Source of the DNA: Borrelia sp. P9F1
Lineage (GTDB): Bacteria; Spirochaetota; Spirochaetia; Borreliales; Borreliaceae
Assembly (NCBI RefSeq): GCF_030436115.1
Contig: NZ_CP129407.1
Span: 590,502-654,501 of the forward strand
Direction: 5' to 3'
Length of the DNA: 64,000 nucleotides
A program made the translations under genes and the position numbers. The notes below the pieces were generated by a model. It did no database searches and was not told the DNA's origin. It saw only the letters and a program-made list of their open reading frames with translations. Of this stretch, positions 28,953-39,646 are shown one piece after another (within the stretch, counting starts at the first letter, position 1; each line of letters starts with the position of its first letter).

Positions 28953-29012
28953 TTATTATATGGTTTCATTAAATGAGCATGTCTCACTGAGAGTAAACAT
29001 ATAGGGATTATT

Positions 29013-30062
29013 ATGAGTGTTTTTAATTTTAAAGATTATGTGTTTGGTAAGGCAAGAGAAGAGGTTATAAGAAATGGATCTAAGGCTAGCGTAGTTTTCC
29101 CTGAGAGTAGTGATGTAAGAATTTTACAGGCAACAATTGAAATATTAAAAGAGAGGTTAGCAGGTCTTGTTATTCTTATTGGAAAAAGGGATAGAGTTTT
29201 AAAAAATTTAAGAGAACTTGTAGGATTTGGGGATGATATTTCAGAAATGATAAGGGTGATAGATCCCAATTCCTACGAGGGTTTAGATAGATATTTAGAT
29301 GAATACCTTAAGTTAAGACAAAGTAAGGGATTGGCTTTAGGTAAAGCCAGGGTGGAGATTCTAGACGAGGTTTCTTTTTCTATGATGATGGTGAGGCTTA
29401 GAGAGGTTAAGACTTGCGTATGTGGATCTTTGCGTTCTTCGGATAAGGTATTAAGAAGTGCTTTAGCTATTCTTCCGAGGCTTAGGGAGAATAAACTTGT
29501 ATCGTCTTTTACTCTCATAGATACTGATGGTAGTTACGGTGTGAATAAAACTTGTTTTGGACATGAGGGTATTTTACTTTTTGCTGATTGTGCTTTAGTT
29601 ATTAATCCTACTTGTACGGAACTTGCAGAAATTGCAATACAGAGTGCAAATTCTTTTAGGAATATTTTTAAAAAAGCAGAGCCTAAGATAGCTCTGTTAA
29701 GTTTTTCTACAAAAGGATCTGCTTATTCAACTGAGGTTGAAAAGGTTAAGCGTGCTTTAGAAATAGCTAAAAGTAGGCACAAAGATTTGATTATTGATGG
29801 AGAGCTTCAACTTGATGCAGCTTTAGTTAAAAGCATTGCAGATAAAAAATGTAGCGATTCTATTGTTGCTGGAGCAGCAAACATATTAATTTTTCCTAAC
29901 TTGGCAGCCGGTAACATTGGATATAAGCTTGTTGAGCGATTGGCTTTTGCTAGAGCCTATGGGCCTTTTTTGCAAGGAGTTAAAACCCCTGTTAGTGATC
30001 TTTCAAGGGGTTGCTCTGTGGATGATATTGTATTAGCAAGTGCACTGATGATAGGTGGTTAA
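29013..30062 (+). CDS. pta: Phosphate acetyltransferase
   Basis: 349 aa, the length of the short single-domain Pta form. It interconverts acetyl phosphate and acetyl-CoA. Motifs include FPESSDVRILQAT at the N terminus, GSLRSSDKVLRSAL in the middle, and the conserved C-terminal IVAGAANILIFPNLAAGNIGYKL. In Borrelia acetyl phosphate made from acetate is thought to supply acetyl-CoA for the mevalonate pathway and to act as a phospho-donor (established for the genus; not visible here). The last 30 nt overlap the 3' end of the convergent ksgA gene. Confidence 0.96.
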   Translation: MSVFNFKDYVFGKAREEVIRNGSKASVVFPESSDVRILQATIEILKERLAGLVILIGKRDRVLKNLRELVGFGDDISEMIRVIDPNSYEGLDRYLDEYLKLRQSKGLALGKARVEILDEVSFSMMMVRLREVKTCVCGSLRSSDKVLRSALAILPRLRENKLVSSFTLIDTDGSYGVNKTCFGHEGILLFADCALVINPTCTELAEIAIQSANSFRNIFKKAEPKIALLSFSTKGSAYSTEVEKVKRALEIAKSRHKDLIIDGELQLDAALVKSIADKKCSDSIVAGAANILIFPNLAAGNIGYKLVERLAFARAYGPFLQGVKTPVSDLSRGCSVDDIVLASALMIGG

Positions 30063-30887
30063 TTTGTTTGAAATTGCAATGAATTCTTGAACAGTAATCT
30101 CTTCTGGTCTTTTACCTAGAAAATTTTTAAAAAATTCTTCCTTCAGGATTTTTTCATTTTTGACAAAATTAGTGATTGTGTTTTTGAGTTTTTTTCTGCG
30201 ACTTGTAAACACTGTTCTAACTAATTTATTAAATTCTCTAAATTCCTTAATTTCCTGATTTTTAGGCGTGAGCTTGACAGTTGTAGAGCCTACCCTAGGA
30301 GTTGGATAAAAGTTATTCTTGTCGATATTCATGATTTTAGTTACATTAAAGTGTGATTGGACTAAAACCGTGAATGAAGAGTAATTTTTGTTTCCTTTCG
30401 TTGCAAGCATTCTATCTGCCAGTTCTTTTTGTACTGTGAGTACCATTTGTTTCAAGATTTTGCCTTCAATAAGTGTGTATATTACTTTTGATGCAATGTT
30501 ATAGGGCAGATTTGAAAATATTTTATTAAAATTTGTTTTTTCTCTCTTATGTGTCTTCAAGAAATCACCCTCTATTAACTTGAAGTTTTCAAATTTTCCA
30601 AATTGTTCGTTTAAAATTTCTGAGTACTTGGGGTCAATTTCAAAAGCGGTTAGGAAATTTATTTTTTTGAGTAAAATAACTGTCATTGCACCAAGCCCTG
30701 GCCCTATTTCCCAAATTTTTTCATTCTCTTTTACCTCAAGAGTATCTATTATTGCTTCTCTTATATATTCATTTACCAAGTAATGCTGTCCCCATGTTTT
30801 CCTTGGAGCTATATTTTTTCGTTCAAGCTCAGTTTTTATGCTGTTTATGCTATTATAATTTATTCTCATAAACACTAATAATAGCAT
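30033..30887 (-). CDS. rsmA: 16S rRNA dimethyladenosine transferase
   Basis: 284 aa (KsgA). The SAM-binding motif I is WEIGPGLGAMTVIL, and the catalytic N-L-P-Y motif appears as FSNLPYNIASKVIY. It dimethylates two adenines near the 3' end of 16S rRNA, a late step in small-subunit assembly. The ATG at 30887 is chosen because AAGG lies 7 nt upstream; the ATG at 30869, six codons in, is an alternative without a ribosome-binding site. It follows comEC on the same strand after 10 nt and overlaps pta by 30 nt tail to tail. Confidence 0.95.
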   Translation of the reverse strand: MLLLVFMRINYNSINSIKTELERKNIAPRKTWGQHYLVNEYIREAIIDTLEVKENEKIWEIGPGLGAMTVILLKKINFLTAFEIDPKYSEILNEQFGKFENFKLIEGDFLKTHKREKTNFNKIFSNLPYNIASKVIYTLIEGKILKQMVLTVQKELADRMLATKGNKNYSSFTVLVQSHFNVTKIMNIDKNNFYPTPRVGSTTVKLTPKNQEIKEFREFNKLVRTVFTSRRKKLKNTITNFVKNEKILKEEFFKNFLGKRPEEITVQEFIAISNKLTTYHQCTC

Positions 30888-30897
30888 ATGGGTGACC

Positions 30898-32214
30898 TTA
30901 GAGAGGGTTTCTCTTTGCTACTGTTCTGCTTTCTAGTTTATAGATTATGTAAAGTATTGTTGATATGCTTGAGAGAACGAATAGCCCTATGTTATGGTTT
31001 TGAATTATTGGAAATTTGCTGAAGATGATTGCTGTTTCCTTTGCTGCTCTGAAAATATAGGTATTTATTAGGTCAAATAACAGAAATAGATTTGTATTTA
31101 ATGTATAAGATACCAAACTCAGTGATGTTATTATCAAGAACAATAACATGAGAGGGATAATTATTAGATTTGACAGAATTGAGATTGGAGGTAGGTCTAA
31201 ATTGTTGGCATAAACAACAGGAGCTGTAGTAATTTGAATCAAAAGTGTTGTAAGGATAGAAGATATAAATCCATTTAAGTTATATCTGTCTTTAAGAAAA
31301 AGTGAGATTGATATACCAAGTACTGCTAAATAAGATAGTTTAAATCCTGTTGAACTTAGTGTGTGAGGTAGCACAATAGCATTTATTGTGAAACCAATGG
31401 ATAGAACACTTAAAAAATTAATTTTTCCATAAATTAATCTGTACAGCATAATTATTTCTATCATGATAAATGCCCTCAGAGCTGATGATGAAAATCCTGT
31501 TAAGATTAAATAGTTGAACAACACCATACTCAGAATTAATAGCCTCAGCATTTCGTTTTTTATTATTAAAAAGAATAGGTAATAAAATACAACGTAGATT
31601 AAATAAAAGTGTAGCCCAGATACCACCAGTATATGAAATAAACCTGCTTTTTGAAATAAATTGCGTTCATGTTTTGTTATCTCTGATTTATTATTTGTTA
31701 GGATTGCTTTTGAGAAATGGGAATAATAGGGGTTTATTGCGTCGAAAAATGGGTTTAGTAGTTTACTATATTGATCTCTAATTTCTACGAGTAGTGGTCT
31801 CTTAACGAGTTGGATTTCGTTTGTTTTAATTTTAAATATATCTCCAATTTTGTATTGATTTCTGATATTTTTAAACATAAACTTGTACTGTTTTCCAAGA
31901 CCATCTATTGATTCAATCTTGGTTTTTGAATATTTCGGCAAATGAGTAATGTTTGTTATCTTGTATGAATCATCTTCAAATCTTTTAAACCCTAGGCTAA
32001 TTTCAAAGGCTAATAGTAAGATTATGTTAACCATAAATGTAAGAGAGAGATGGGCGTTTTTTTTAACTAAAGAAATCAATGTTAAAGCTGAATTCAGGTG
32101 TATTAGGTTAAACTCAGAGTAATATCGTATCAGTAGGTTTAACGAGCTTATGATAAACAACAAAATCACTAAAAATCTCTTTTCTAATTTGTTTGCTACA
32201 TTATATAAGATCAT
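30898..32214 (-). CDS. comEC: ComEC/Rec2-family membrane channel protein, short form
   Basis: 438 aa, far shorter than ComEC of naturally competent bacteria (about 750 aa). It has hydrophobic N-terminal helices, a predicted OB-like region (IGDIFKIKTNEIQLV) and the Competence domain with the family hallmarks LFHILVVSGLHFYL and GFSSSALRAFIM, then several helices. The C-terminal metallo-beta-lactamase-like domain of full ComEC is absent. ComEC transports single-stranded DNA across the inner membrane during transformation; whether this form does so is unknown. Confidence 0.85.
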   Translation of the reverse strand: MILYNVANKLEKRFLVILLFIISSLNLLIRYYSEFNLIHLNSALTLISLVKKNAHLSLTFMVNIILLLAFEISLGFKRFEDDSYKITNITHLPKYSKTKIESIDGLGKQYKFMFKNIRNQYKIGDIFKIKTNEIQLVKRPLLVEIRDQYSKLLNPFFDAINPYYSHFSKAILTNNKSEITKHERNLFQKAGLFHILVVSGLHFYLIYVVFYYLFFLIIKNEMLRLLILSMVLFNYLILTGFSSSALRAFIMIEIIMLYRLIYGKINFLSVLSIGFTINAIVLPHTLSSTGFKLSYLAVLGISISLFLKDRYNLNGFISSILTTLLIQITTAPVVYANNLDLPPISILSNLIIIPLMLLFLIITSLSLVSYTLNTNLFLLFDLINTYIFRAAKETAIIFSKFPIIQNHNIGLFVLSSISTILYIIYKLESRTVAKRNPL

Positions 32215-32236
32215 CTTTAAGGGAATCAGACAAGAT

Positions 32237-32265
32237 TTGACAATATTGCGTATATGTTTAATAAT
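32237..32265 (+). promoter_or_regulatory. Promoter with consensus -35 close to the CPBP protease start
   Basis: A perfect TTGACA at 32237-32242 is followed 17 nt later by AATAAT at 32260-32265. The ATG at 32271 is only 5 nt past the -10 box, so the transcript would start at or beside the initiation codon. No Shine-Dalgarno sequence precedes the ATG. Confidence 0.5.
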
Positions 32266-32270
32266 TTGTT

Positions 32271-32981
32271 ATGAAATTATTAGATAATAAGTATCCTATC
32301 AGATATGCTCTTTTAGAACTTTTTTTAGCTTGTGTTATCTGTACTCATATGTCTCCTTTTGTAAGTGTTGATGAGAATCTTTGGAATTTTAGTGGTAATC
32401 ATTACGTTTATTGGCTTTATAGTGCTTTTTTAATTATTTTTATCCTACATTTTGCCAGATTAACAAGTACCTCTTACTTCAGAGATGAATTTTACATACC
32501 TAAATTTAGGTTAATTTTTATTTGGAGATCCTTTTTAATTTTTATTAAGCTTGTCATTTGCATTGTTTTTCTGTTACTTATTCTTTACTTATGTTTTGAG
32601 TACTTTTTTCCAGAGGCATGGAGATCTTGGGTTAGTACAGATGTCGGTAGTTTTAGATGGAGCCTGGGTAGTAAGGAATCGCTTTATTTGATGGCTATTA
32701 CCTCCCTTTTTACGGGAGCAGTTGAGGAATTATTGTATAGATCTTTCATTATTACTAAACTTAAACAAATGGGGTTTAACTCATTTATTTCGGCTATTCT
32801 CAGTAGTATTATTTTTGCCATTGGGCATGTTTATTATGGGTTTATTGGTGCATTTGTTACGTTTATTCTTGGTTTTGTATTAGCTTTTATTTATCTAAGA
32901 CATAAAAATGTATATTATGTGAGTTTGGTTCATAGTTTTTATAATACTGCTGTTAGTGCTGTCATCTTTGTGTTAAGTTAG
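32271..32981 (+). CDS. CPBP (CAAX protease / bacteriocin-processing) family membrane protein
   Basis: 236 aa, about six to seven membrane segments. The family motifs are present in order: EELLYRSFI (EExxxR), FAIGHVYYGF (FxxxH) and LVHSFYNTA (HxxxN). These residues form the active site of Rce1-like intramembrane proteases. The substrate is unknown. In Gram-positive bacteria relatives protect against or process peptides; no such genes lie nearby. The acyl-CoA ligase gene follows after 13 nt and probably shares its transcript. Confidence 0.88.
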   Translation: MKLLDNKYPIRYALLELFLACVICTHMSPFVSVDENLWNFSGNHYVYWLYSAFLIIFILHFARLTSTSYFRDEFYIPKFRLIFIWRSFLIFIKLVICIVFLLLILYLCFEYFFPEAWRSWVSTDVGSFRWSLGSKESLYLMAITSLFTGAVEELLYRSFIITKLKQMGFNSFISAILSSIIFAIGHVYYGFIGAFVTFILGFVLAFIYLRHKNVYYVSLVHSFYNTAVSAVIFVLS

Positions 32982-32994
32982 TTAAGGAGGATTT

Positions 32995-34926
32995 ATGCTG
33001 GATACTATACCTAAGCGTTTTAATGAAGTTGTGAAACTTTATGGTGATCTTGATATTTTTATTTATAGGGAGAATGAATCTAGGGAACATAAGAGGCAGA
33101 TATATTCTAATTTTTGGGATGAGGTTAAGGGTATTGCGTCTGGTCTTCTGCATTATGGTATTAAGAGGGGAGATAAGGTGGCGCTTATTTCTGATTCCAG
33201 AAGGGAGTGGATCATTGTTGACCTTGCTGTCATGAGTTTAGGGTGCGTTGATGTACCAAGGGGCAATGACTCGCCCGAGGATGAAATATCATATATCATT
33301 AATCATTCTGAGTCTGGGTTTGTCTTTGTGGAAAACGACAAGCAGCTTCAAAAGGTACTGGCTAGGAAACAGGATCTTAGATTTGTTAAGTGTATTTTTG
33401 TTATCGATGGTGATAACCTTTATGAGGAAAAGTTAGGACTGATTACAGTGGTTTCTTATAAGAAATTATTGAGTGTAGGGAGTATTTATTTGAATAATAA
33501 TCCTAGGGTCTTTAATACAGAACTTGAACAGGGGACGGGAAAGGATCTTGCTACTATAATATACACTTCAGGAACAACTGGGGTTCCAAAAGGTGTCATG
33601 CTTCGGCATGAATCTTTTATTTTTCAAATAGATAGGATTTATGATTATATTCCGGCGCTCCAACCGGGGAAAATAATGATATCTATTCTGCCGCTTTGGC
33701 ATTCATTTGAAAGGGCTTGTGAGTATATACTTGCTCTTAAAGGAATGGCAATTGCTTATTCGAAACCGATTGGGCCCATTTTGCTTAAAGATTTTGCAGC
33801 TTTAAATCCCCATGCAATAATTTCTGTTCCAAGAATTTGGGAAGGAATAAGGATTGGCATTATTAAAATGGCGTCGGAGTCTCTTGTAAAGAGAGCTTTA
33901 TTTGGTGTTTTCCTGAGGATTGGAATTCTTTATGTAAAGCTTAAGGAGAAATTTTTAGGGCTTGTTCCCGTTTATAGGAAAGCAAATTTATTGGTTTCCT
34001 TTTTTATGAAATCTATTTTTCTTTTAGGGTTAATTTTACTCTTCCCTTTTAAATTTTTGGGAGATATTTTGGTTTTCAGAAAAATAAGGAGGGCGCTTGG
34101 AAAGAGGTTTGAGTTTGGTATATCTGGTGGGGGATCTTTGGTAGAATACGTAGATTATTTTTTCAAAGCGGTGGGTATTGTGGTTCTTGAAGGTTATGGT
34201 CTTACAGAGACAGGTCCTGTTTTAAGTGTGAGGCGTTTAAGGCGTCCTGTTGCTAAAACTGTCGGTCCTTTCCTTCCAGACATTGAGTATAGAGTGGTTG
34301 ATAGTGAAGGAAGTTGTTTACTTCCTGGGGAGAAAGGTGAGCTTTGGGTAAGATCACCTCAGGTTATGAGTGGCTACTTTAAGGATGAATTAGTCACAAA
34401 AGATGTTTTAACTCGGGATGGATGGTTTAAGACGGGCGATTTGGTACGTGTGACAGTTAATCATGAGATTTCGATTGTCGGTAGAAGTAAAGATACGATT
34501 GTGCTAAGAGGCGGGGAAAATATTGAGCCTGAGACTATTGAGAGAGCTTTATCGAAATCTTTACTTATTGAAAATGTTGTGATTGTTGGGCAAGATCAGA
34601 AATTTTTGGGAGCTGTTATTGTTCCTAATTTTGAGTCGCTTGAGCAATGGGCAAAATCTAACGGAGTGATCTTTGCTTCTCGCGATGACTTGTTATCTAG
34701 TGATGTTGTTAACAAACTTTATTCTAAATGTATTTCAGGTATAGTTAACCCTAAGACTGGGTTTAAGAGTTTTGAGAGAATAGCTGGGTTCATTTTATTG
34801 AAGGACCCTTTTGTTATTGGCGAGGAACTTACCAATACTCTTAAGCTTAAAAGATATTACATAGCCGACAAGTACCATCAAAAGATAATGTCAATATTTA
34901 ATAAAGATGATTTTGAATTAGTGTGA
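32995..34926 (+). CDS. Long-chain fatty acid--CoA ligase (AMP-forming)
   Basis: 643 aa member of the adenylate-forming family. The P-loop motif is IIYTSGTTGVPKGVM, with EGYGLTETGP and GWFKTGDLV later and a Lys-containing C-terminal region. It activates host-derived fatty acids to acyl-CoA for phospholipid synthesis; Borrelia cannot make fatty acids and must scavenge them. A hydrophobic stretch (VSFFMKSIFLLGLILLFPF) near residues 332-350 may attach the enzyme to the membrane. AAGGAGG precedes the ATG. It converges on argS. Confidence 0.92.
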   Translation: MLDTIPKRFNEVVKLYGDLDIFIYRENESREHKRQIYSNFWDEVKGIASGLLHYGIKRGDKVALISDSRREWIIVDLAVMSLGCVDVPRGNDSPEDEISYIINHSESGFVFVENDKQLQKVLARKQDLRFVKCIFVIDGDNLYEEKLGLITVVSYKKLLSVGSIYLNNNPRVFNTELEQGTGKDLATIIYTSGTTGVPKGVMLRHESFIFQIDRIYDYIPALQPGKIMISILPLWHSFERACEYILALKGMAIAYSKPIGPILLKDFAALNPHAIISVPRIWEGIRIGIIKMASESLVKRALFGVFLRIGILYVKLKEKFLGLVPVYRKANLLVSFFMKSIFLLGLILLFPFKFLGDILVFRKIRRALGKRFEFGISGGGSLVEYVDYFFKAVGIVVLEGYGLTETGPVLSVRRLRRPVAKTVGPFLPDIEYRVVDSEGSCLLPGEKGELWVRSPQVMSGYFKDELVTKDVLTRDGWFKTGDLVRVTVNHEISIVGRSKDTIVLRGGENIEPETIERALSKSLLIENVVIVGQDQKFLGAVIVPNFESLEQWAKSNGVIFASRDDLLSSDVVNKLYSKCISGIVNPKTGFKSFERIAGFILLKDPFVIGEELTNTLKLKRYYIADKYHQKIMSIFNKDDFELV

Positions 34927-34937
34927 GTTACTTAACT

Positions 34938-36692
34938 CTACATTTTTCTCATGTAAGGAATGTTTAGCAAGCTCATGCAATTTTTTATTGTCTGCAAGAC
35001 TACCCTAGATAGGCTTATTCTTGCATTTGTGAGTTCAGGATTGTTTGTATCTATTATTTTAGCCTCTTGGTAGTATGTGCTAAAGCTTTTTGCAAGAGAG
35101 TAAGAGTACTGAGTTATTAACGAGGGATTTAAGTCTTTTGAGGCTTTTATTATGTGTTCTTCAAATTCAGAAACAATCTTAATTATTTCCCATTCCTTTT
35201 CCTGTTCTAGTAAGTCTAGGTTAAATACTCCACCAGATAAGCCCAGTGTGTTGTATTTTTCAAGTATGCTATTAATCCTTGCGCCTACGTATTGAATATA
35301 AGGACCGGAGTTGCCAACAAATGATAAACTTTCCTCTTTATTAAATAAAATGTCTTTGTGTATGGCAGTTTTGAGTAGATAATAGTGAATAGCTCCCAGT
35401 GATATGTCTAAGGCCGTTTTTTGTAAGTCTTTCTCATCTGAATTTCTCTTTTTTATCTCCAGCATAGTTGAGTTTACTAAATCATTAATTAAATTATCAG
35501 CATCAACCACATTTCCTTCTCTTGATTTCATTTTACCTTCGGGTAAATTTACCATCCCATAAGATAGGTGCGTTAAATTATTTTCTTTCGTAATACCCAA
35601 TTTCCCTGCAACAAAAAATAAAATCTTGAAGTGATGAATTTGTTCGCTTCCAACAACATAAATCATTTCATCGAAATTATATTCATTTTTTCTAGTTACT
35701 ATATTTCCCAAATCTTGAGTAAGATAAATGGATGTGCCATTGGCTCTTAAGAGAACTTTTTCTTTAAATTTTTTATCTGTGCCTGTATTTTCTTCTGTGG
35801 GTATATCTATACATATTGCTCCATCTTCTCTTCTGAAGCATAAACCCTCTTCTAACCCTTTAAGCACAACATCACGCCCAATTTCAAATATTTCACTTTC
35901 AAGATAAATTTTATCGAATTTAATGTTTGTAAGAGCATAAGTTTCCTTTATTCCTTCAATTGCCCATTTGTTTAGCTTTCTCCAAAGTTGAACTGTTTCT
36001 GTGTCTCCTTCTTCCCATTTATATAGTAATTTTTGTATTTCTTCTTCTGCTACGGTATTTTCTTTAGCATATTCGTTGTATTTTACGTAGAAGTCACCTA
36101 TTAAATGGTCTCCTTTTTTAAAAGAAAGCTCAGGGGTTGTATTATTTCCGAATTTTTTGTAGGCAAGCATGGATTTGCAAATATGTACACCTCTATCATT
36201 TATTAAATTTATTTTTATTATCTGACCACCAGCAGCTTTCAATATTCTTGATAAACTTTCTCCGATAATGTCATTTCTAAGATGTCCCACATGAAGTGGT
36301 TTGTTTGTGTTTGGCGCTGAGAATTCTATTATTATTTTTTTGTTCTTAAGGAAATTGCTTGTTCCATATTTCCCCTTTTCTTCATTGACCTTCGTAATTG
36401 TATCTCTAATGAACTCTTTTCTCTTAAGCTTAATGTTTAAATAAGGCCCCATTGGTTTGGTTTCATACGTAGTTCCGATCTGTTTTATTATCTCCTCAGT
36501 AATAACAGATGTATCAAGTCCTAATACTTTGCTAAATTCAAATATTAAGATTGATAAATCTCCTAGGTCGCTCTTTGGGGGTTTCTGAATTATCGTAGTT
36601 ACTTTGTCAAGTTCAATATTTTTTGTTAAGGCAAGTTTCTTTATTGTTTTACTAATTTTATCTTCTAAGTCTTTCTTTATTTTACTAATCAT
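34938..36692 (-). CDS. argS: Arginyl-tRNA synthetase
   Basis: 584 aa class I enzyme. It has the HIGH-like motif HVGHLRNDI, the add-1 N-terminal domain, an SREGN sequence at the KMSKS position (MKSREGN) and the C-terminal anticodon-binding DALR domain ending [14 protein letters not shown]. The ATG overlaps the end of the upstream membrane-protein gene by 8 nt, indicating coupled translation. The gene is convergent with the acyl-CoA ligase, with 11 nt between stops. Confidence 0.96.
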   Translation of the reverse strand: MISKIKKDLEDKISKTIKKLALTKNIELDKVTTIIQKPPKSDLGDLSILIFEFSKVLGLDTSVITEEIIKQIGTTYETKPMGPYLNIKLKRKEFIRDTITKVNEEKGKYGTSNFLKNKKIIIEFSAPNTNKPLHVGHLRNDIIGESLSRILKAAGGQIIKINLINDRGVHICKSMLAYKKFGNNTTPELSFKKGDHLIGDFYVKYNEYAKENTVAEEEIQKLLYKWEEGDTETVQLWRKLNKWAIEGIKETYALTNIKFDKIYLESEIFEIGRDVVLKGLEEGLCFRREDGAICIDIPTEENTGTDKKFKEKVLLRANGTSIYLTQDLGNIVTRKNEYNFDEMIYVVGSEQIHHFKILFFVAGKLGITKENNLTHLSYGMVNLPEGKMKSREGNVVDADNLINDLVNSTMLEIKKRNSDEKDLQKTALDISLGAIHYYLLKTAIHKDILFNKEESLSFVGNSGPYIQYVGARINSILEKYNTLGLSGGVFNLDLLEQEKEWEIIKIVSEFEEHIIKASKDLNPSLITQYSYSLAKSFSTYYQEAKIIDTNNPELTNARISLSRVVLQTIKNCMSLLNIPYMRKM

Positions 36693-37275
36693 CCTTTTTC
36701 CCTTTAATATTCATCAATGTGTTAATCAACACAAAGACTAAAGATGCGACTAGGAAAACATTCGAGCTATAAGCTGGTGTTTCGCTTATGTTGATTTCTC
36801 TGATCATTGATATTTTTGTATTCAAAAATTGTAAATTTCCAGTATTTAGTACTTCTCTAAAAATTGAAATTATCGAGCTTAAAGATATGAATGCTATTAT
36901 CGGTAGTTTAGAATATTGTAATATCTTAAGAGGATCCTTTAGATTTTTAAAAGGCTCATTTTTATGAAATGACACTGTAATAACTATCAAAATAGGGATT
37001 GAAAATTTTAAACTACTATAAAGTTTAGGAGTTGTATAATGCATGAAGAGATAGGTCAAGCTAACAAAAATTCCTATTATAAGCAAGTAAATTCCCAGTA
37101 TTTGATTTCTCAGTTCTATTTGGTTAATGATTATGGCAGGCAATAAGATGCAGAGGGATATCCAAACTGATATTATGGTTCCTTCTAGAAAAGTTTTTGT
37201 ATAGGCAAAAACAGGGAAAAGCATTAAATGGGTTCTTAAATACTTCTCTGTAACATAAAACGTTTTCTTTTGCAT
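36685..37275 (-). CDS. Orphan membrane protein resembling RnfE/NqrD
   Basis: 196 aa with about five to six membrane segments. The pattern [17 protein letters not shown] followed by [13 protein letters not shown] is close to the RnfE/NqrD arrangement (LYxSLGxFIPLIVxNC, then LREIxGxGTL), and the helix order also fits. The conserved Asn-Cys pair and the GRAEAFA motif of true Rnf/Nqr subunits are not preserved ([12 protein letters not shown] instead). No other Rnf or Nqr genes are in the window. It lies upstream of argS with an 8-nt overlap and 17 nt after the MCP gene on the same strand. Function unknown. Confidence 0.6.
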   Translation of the reverse strand: MQKKTFYVTEKYLRTHLMLFPVFAYTKTFLEGTIISVWISLCILLPAIIINQIELRNQILGIYLLIIGIFVSLTYLFMHYTTPKLYSSLKFSIPILIVITVSFHKNEPFKNLKDPLKILQYSKLPIIAFISLSSIISIFREVLNTGNLQFLNTKISMIREINISETPAYSSNVFLVASLVFVLINTLMNIKGKKDD

Positions 37276-37292
37276 GAGTACCTTTAACTATT

Positions 37293-39461
37293 TTATTTTG
37301 TTTTAAACTGATTTGTATCCGTATTAATATCTACAATATGGCTTGAGTTTACCGTACCAAAAGTTTTAATGCTTTCAATCGCTCCTATTAGTTTTTTGAT
37401 TTCTTCTTTAAGGCTTTTCATTGAATTTGAGACAGTCATGTTGATCCCTTCTAGAACAGAAACGGTATTGATAATCTCTTTATTTCCCCTAAACATTTCA
37501 TTTGAACCAATTTTCACCTCGTATGTTATTTCTCTCATCGTATTTAAAGCCTTCAAAATTTCTTGACTACCAATTGATTGTTCTTGCATGGTATGGTTTA
37601 TTTCTTCTATAACCTGAACCACGAGATTTATTGAATCGAATATCTGGTTGAAAGCTTTGTTTGTGAGCTCAGATGTTTTTACTGTTTTGTTGATAGAATC
37701 CATTATTTCATTTATTGAGGCTGCAACGGATTCTGACTGTGAAGTAACCTGTTCTGCAAGATCCTTAATCTCTTCTGCAACAATTGCAAACCCCTTTCCA
37801 GCCTCACCGGCATGAGATGCTTCAATAGCTGCATTCATTGAGAGTAGGTTTGTTTGACTGGCAATGGAAGATATTAAAGCATTAGCTTCCTGTAGTCTTG
37901 TTGAGTTCTTATAAATATCCTTAATCTGAGTAATGACTTCCTCTTGTTTCTTCCTTCCATCATCTGAAAATATCTTAAGCTCCTCTGTACTCTTTGCAGC
38001 CTTTTGTGTTATTTCTGTGACGGATTGTATACTCCCTATCATCTCCTCAATAGCAGATGACGATTCTTCAACGCTAGCAGCTTGAGTTTCAATTGAGTTG
38101 TCAAGTGATGCAATGTTTTTGGACAAGCTCTCTATTGTGTTTGTCGTGGTTGAAATAAACTCAACTTGCTTCTCTACCTCTCCCTGTGTTTTTTCTATAT
38201 ACTTATTTGAATTTGTTATAGTGTCATAGGCCTTATTTATCTCATCGAATAGTAAATCTCCATTGTCTTTCAGCAATTTTACTCTGTCTTGTAGCGAGTT
38301 TATTACATTTTTTAAGTTTTCAACGAAATACCCAAAATGATTTATTGTAGAACTTATTGAGTCCTTCCCCTTTGATTCAATCTTAACCGTCAAATCTCCG
38401 CATTTAACTTTCGGAATAACTTCGTTTAAATGTTCTATTTTTGTCACTATTAATTTCCTAATGATGCTTATCATTATTGAAATAAACACTATTAAAAGCG
38501 CAGCTATTATTGATATTGACATCAATTTAATGTTGTGTAATTCATTTGAAAATATATTGTCATAATTCATCTGGATGGCCAGATACCAAGACGAAGTTGC
38601 AAGTCTTACTGAAGAGATTATGTTGTTATTGTGGTTGGTAATAATATTATTTTGTCTTCTAGATATTGAATCGAGTAGTTGATCCGCTATTTCGGGACTG
38701 CCTTGAAACAAGTCGCTTATGGATAATTTGATGTGTTCGAATGTGTCTTCGTTCTGTTCTCCAAAAACCTCACCGCGGTTATTAATAGCATATATCTTGA
38801 AGTAGTGGTGGCTCTTGTATTGATTTCCCGTCTCCAGCAAAGATCTCTCCAATAACATAAATATGTTTCTTCTCAATTGTCCTATTTGCTCCAGTATGTC
38901 CAGATATAAGACGACGTATTCAGCACCAAAAGCAGTCCTTTCATCTTTTGTGGCGACCTTGTAAACCATGGGTATGTAGTGTTTGTTGTTCATCTCTATT
39001 AGATTCTTGTGTAATGCGACTATTTGAGTTTTGTTTTTAAAATCCTCTGCTTTTAACCCTTTAAGATTTAACTGAGAACCTATCCTGCTCTCACCGCTTG
39101 AGTATAAGATTTTTCCATCTTGATTTACATACTCTATCACTTTTATGTATGAAGGGAATAAATGAGAATTACTAACAGATACTATGTTTTTAAGTTGCTG
39201 GTTCTTTCGCACACTAGACTCATTGTTGTAGTTTATGACAAATTCGTCAATTGTCCGTAACACATCTTTAGTGTCACTAACGAAACTTCCAGTCATAATG
39301 TGATTGACAAATTTCGTAAAATTCTTAAGCTCTTTAGTTATCACTTTCCTGTACCCATAGTTTAATAGCAAAAAAGTAGTCGTTGCGATAACTATTGTGT
39401 ACAGCAAAATAGCAAAGTTAAATTTATAAAAAAGAGTGAAACTGGAACCTTGTTTCTTCAC
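37293..39461 (-). CDS. Methyl-accepting chemotaxis protein, membrane-bound
   Basis: 722 aa. A membrane helix near residues 10-32 is followed by a periplasmic sensor of about 280 residues, probably Cache type; a second helix near 305-330; a HAMP segment ([16 protein letters not shown]); and a long cytoplasmic coiled coil with hairpin tip [20 protein letters not shown] followed by [13 protein letters not shown]. Ligand unknown. The start is GTG with GAGGA upstream. It is divergent from another MCP gene, with 185 AT-rich nt between them, and leads into the Rnf-like gene and argS. Confidence 0.93.
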   Translation of the reverse strand: MKKQGSSFTLFYKFNFAILLYTIVIATTTFLLLNYGYRKVITKELKNFTKFVNHIMTGSFVSDTKDVLRTIDEFVINYNNESSVRKNQQLKNIVSVSNSHLFPSYIKVIEYVNQDGKILYSSGESRIGSQLNLKGLKAEDFKNKTQIVALHKNLIEMNNKHYIPMVYKVATKDERTAFGAEYVVLYLDILEQIGQLRRNIFMLLERSLLETGNQYKSHHYFKIYAINNRGEVFGEQNEDTFEHIKLSISDLFQGSPEIADQLLDSISRRQNNIITNHNNNIISSVRLATSSWYLAIQMNYDNIFSNELHNIKLMSISIIAALLIVFISIMISIIRKLIVTKIEHLNEVIPKVKCGDLTVKIESKGKDSISSTINHFGYFVENLKNVINSLQDRVKLLKDNGDLLFDEINKAYDTITNSNKYIEKTQGEVEKQVEFISTTTNTIESLSKNIASLDNSIETQAASVEESSSAIEEMIGSIQSVTEITQKAAKSTEELKIFSDDGRKKQEEVITQIKDIYKNSTRLQEANALISSIASQTNLLSMNAAIEASHAGEAGKGFAIVAEEIKDLAEQVTSQSESVAASINEIMDSINKTVKTSELTNKAFNQIFDSINLVVQVIEEINHTMQEQSIGSQEILKALNTMREITYEVKIGSNEMFRGNKEIINTVSVLEGINMTVSNSMKSLKEEIKKLIGAIESIKTFGTVNSSHIVDINTDTNQFKTK

Positions 39462-39646
39462 CTAAATCCTCACAAAACTTTTTACAAAATGCCCATAACC
39501 AACTAGTATTATATACGTTTTACTATATAATTATATACATATATCTGAATAATAAAATAATTATTCTTGCTTAGATGTTTTTGCAATGTTTAACACGGTG
39601 GTAAGCTTTGTTTGTGTAGGTTTATGGGTTTATTTTTGGAGAACTT

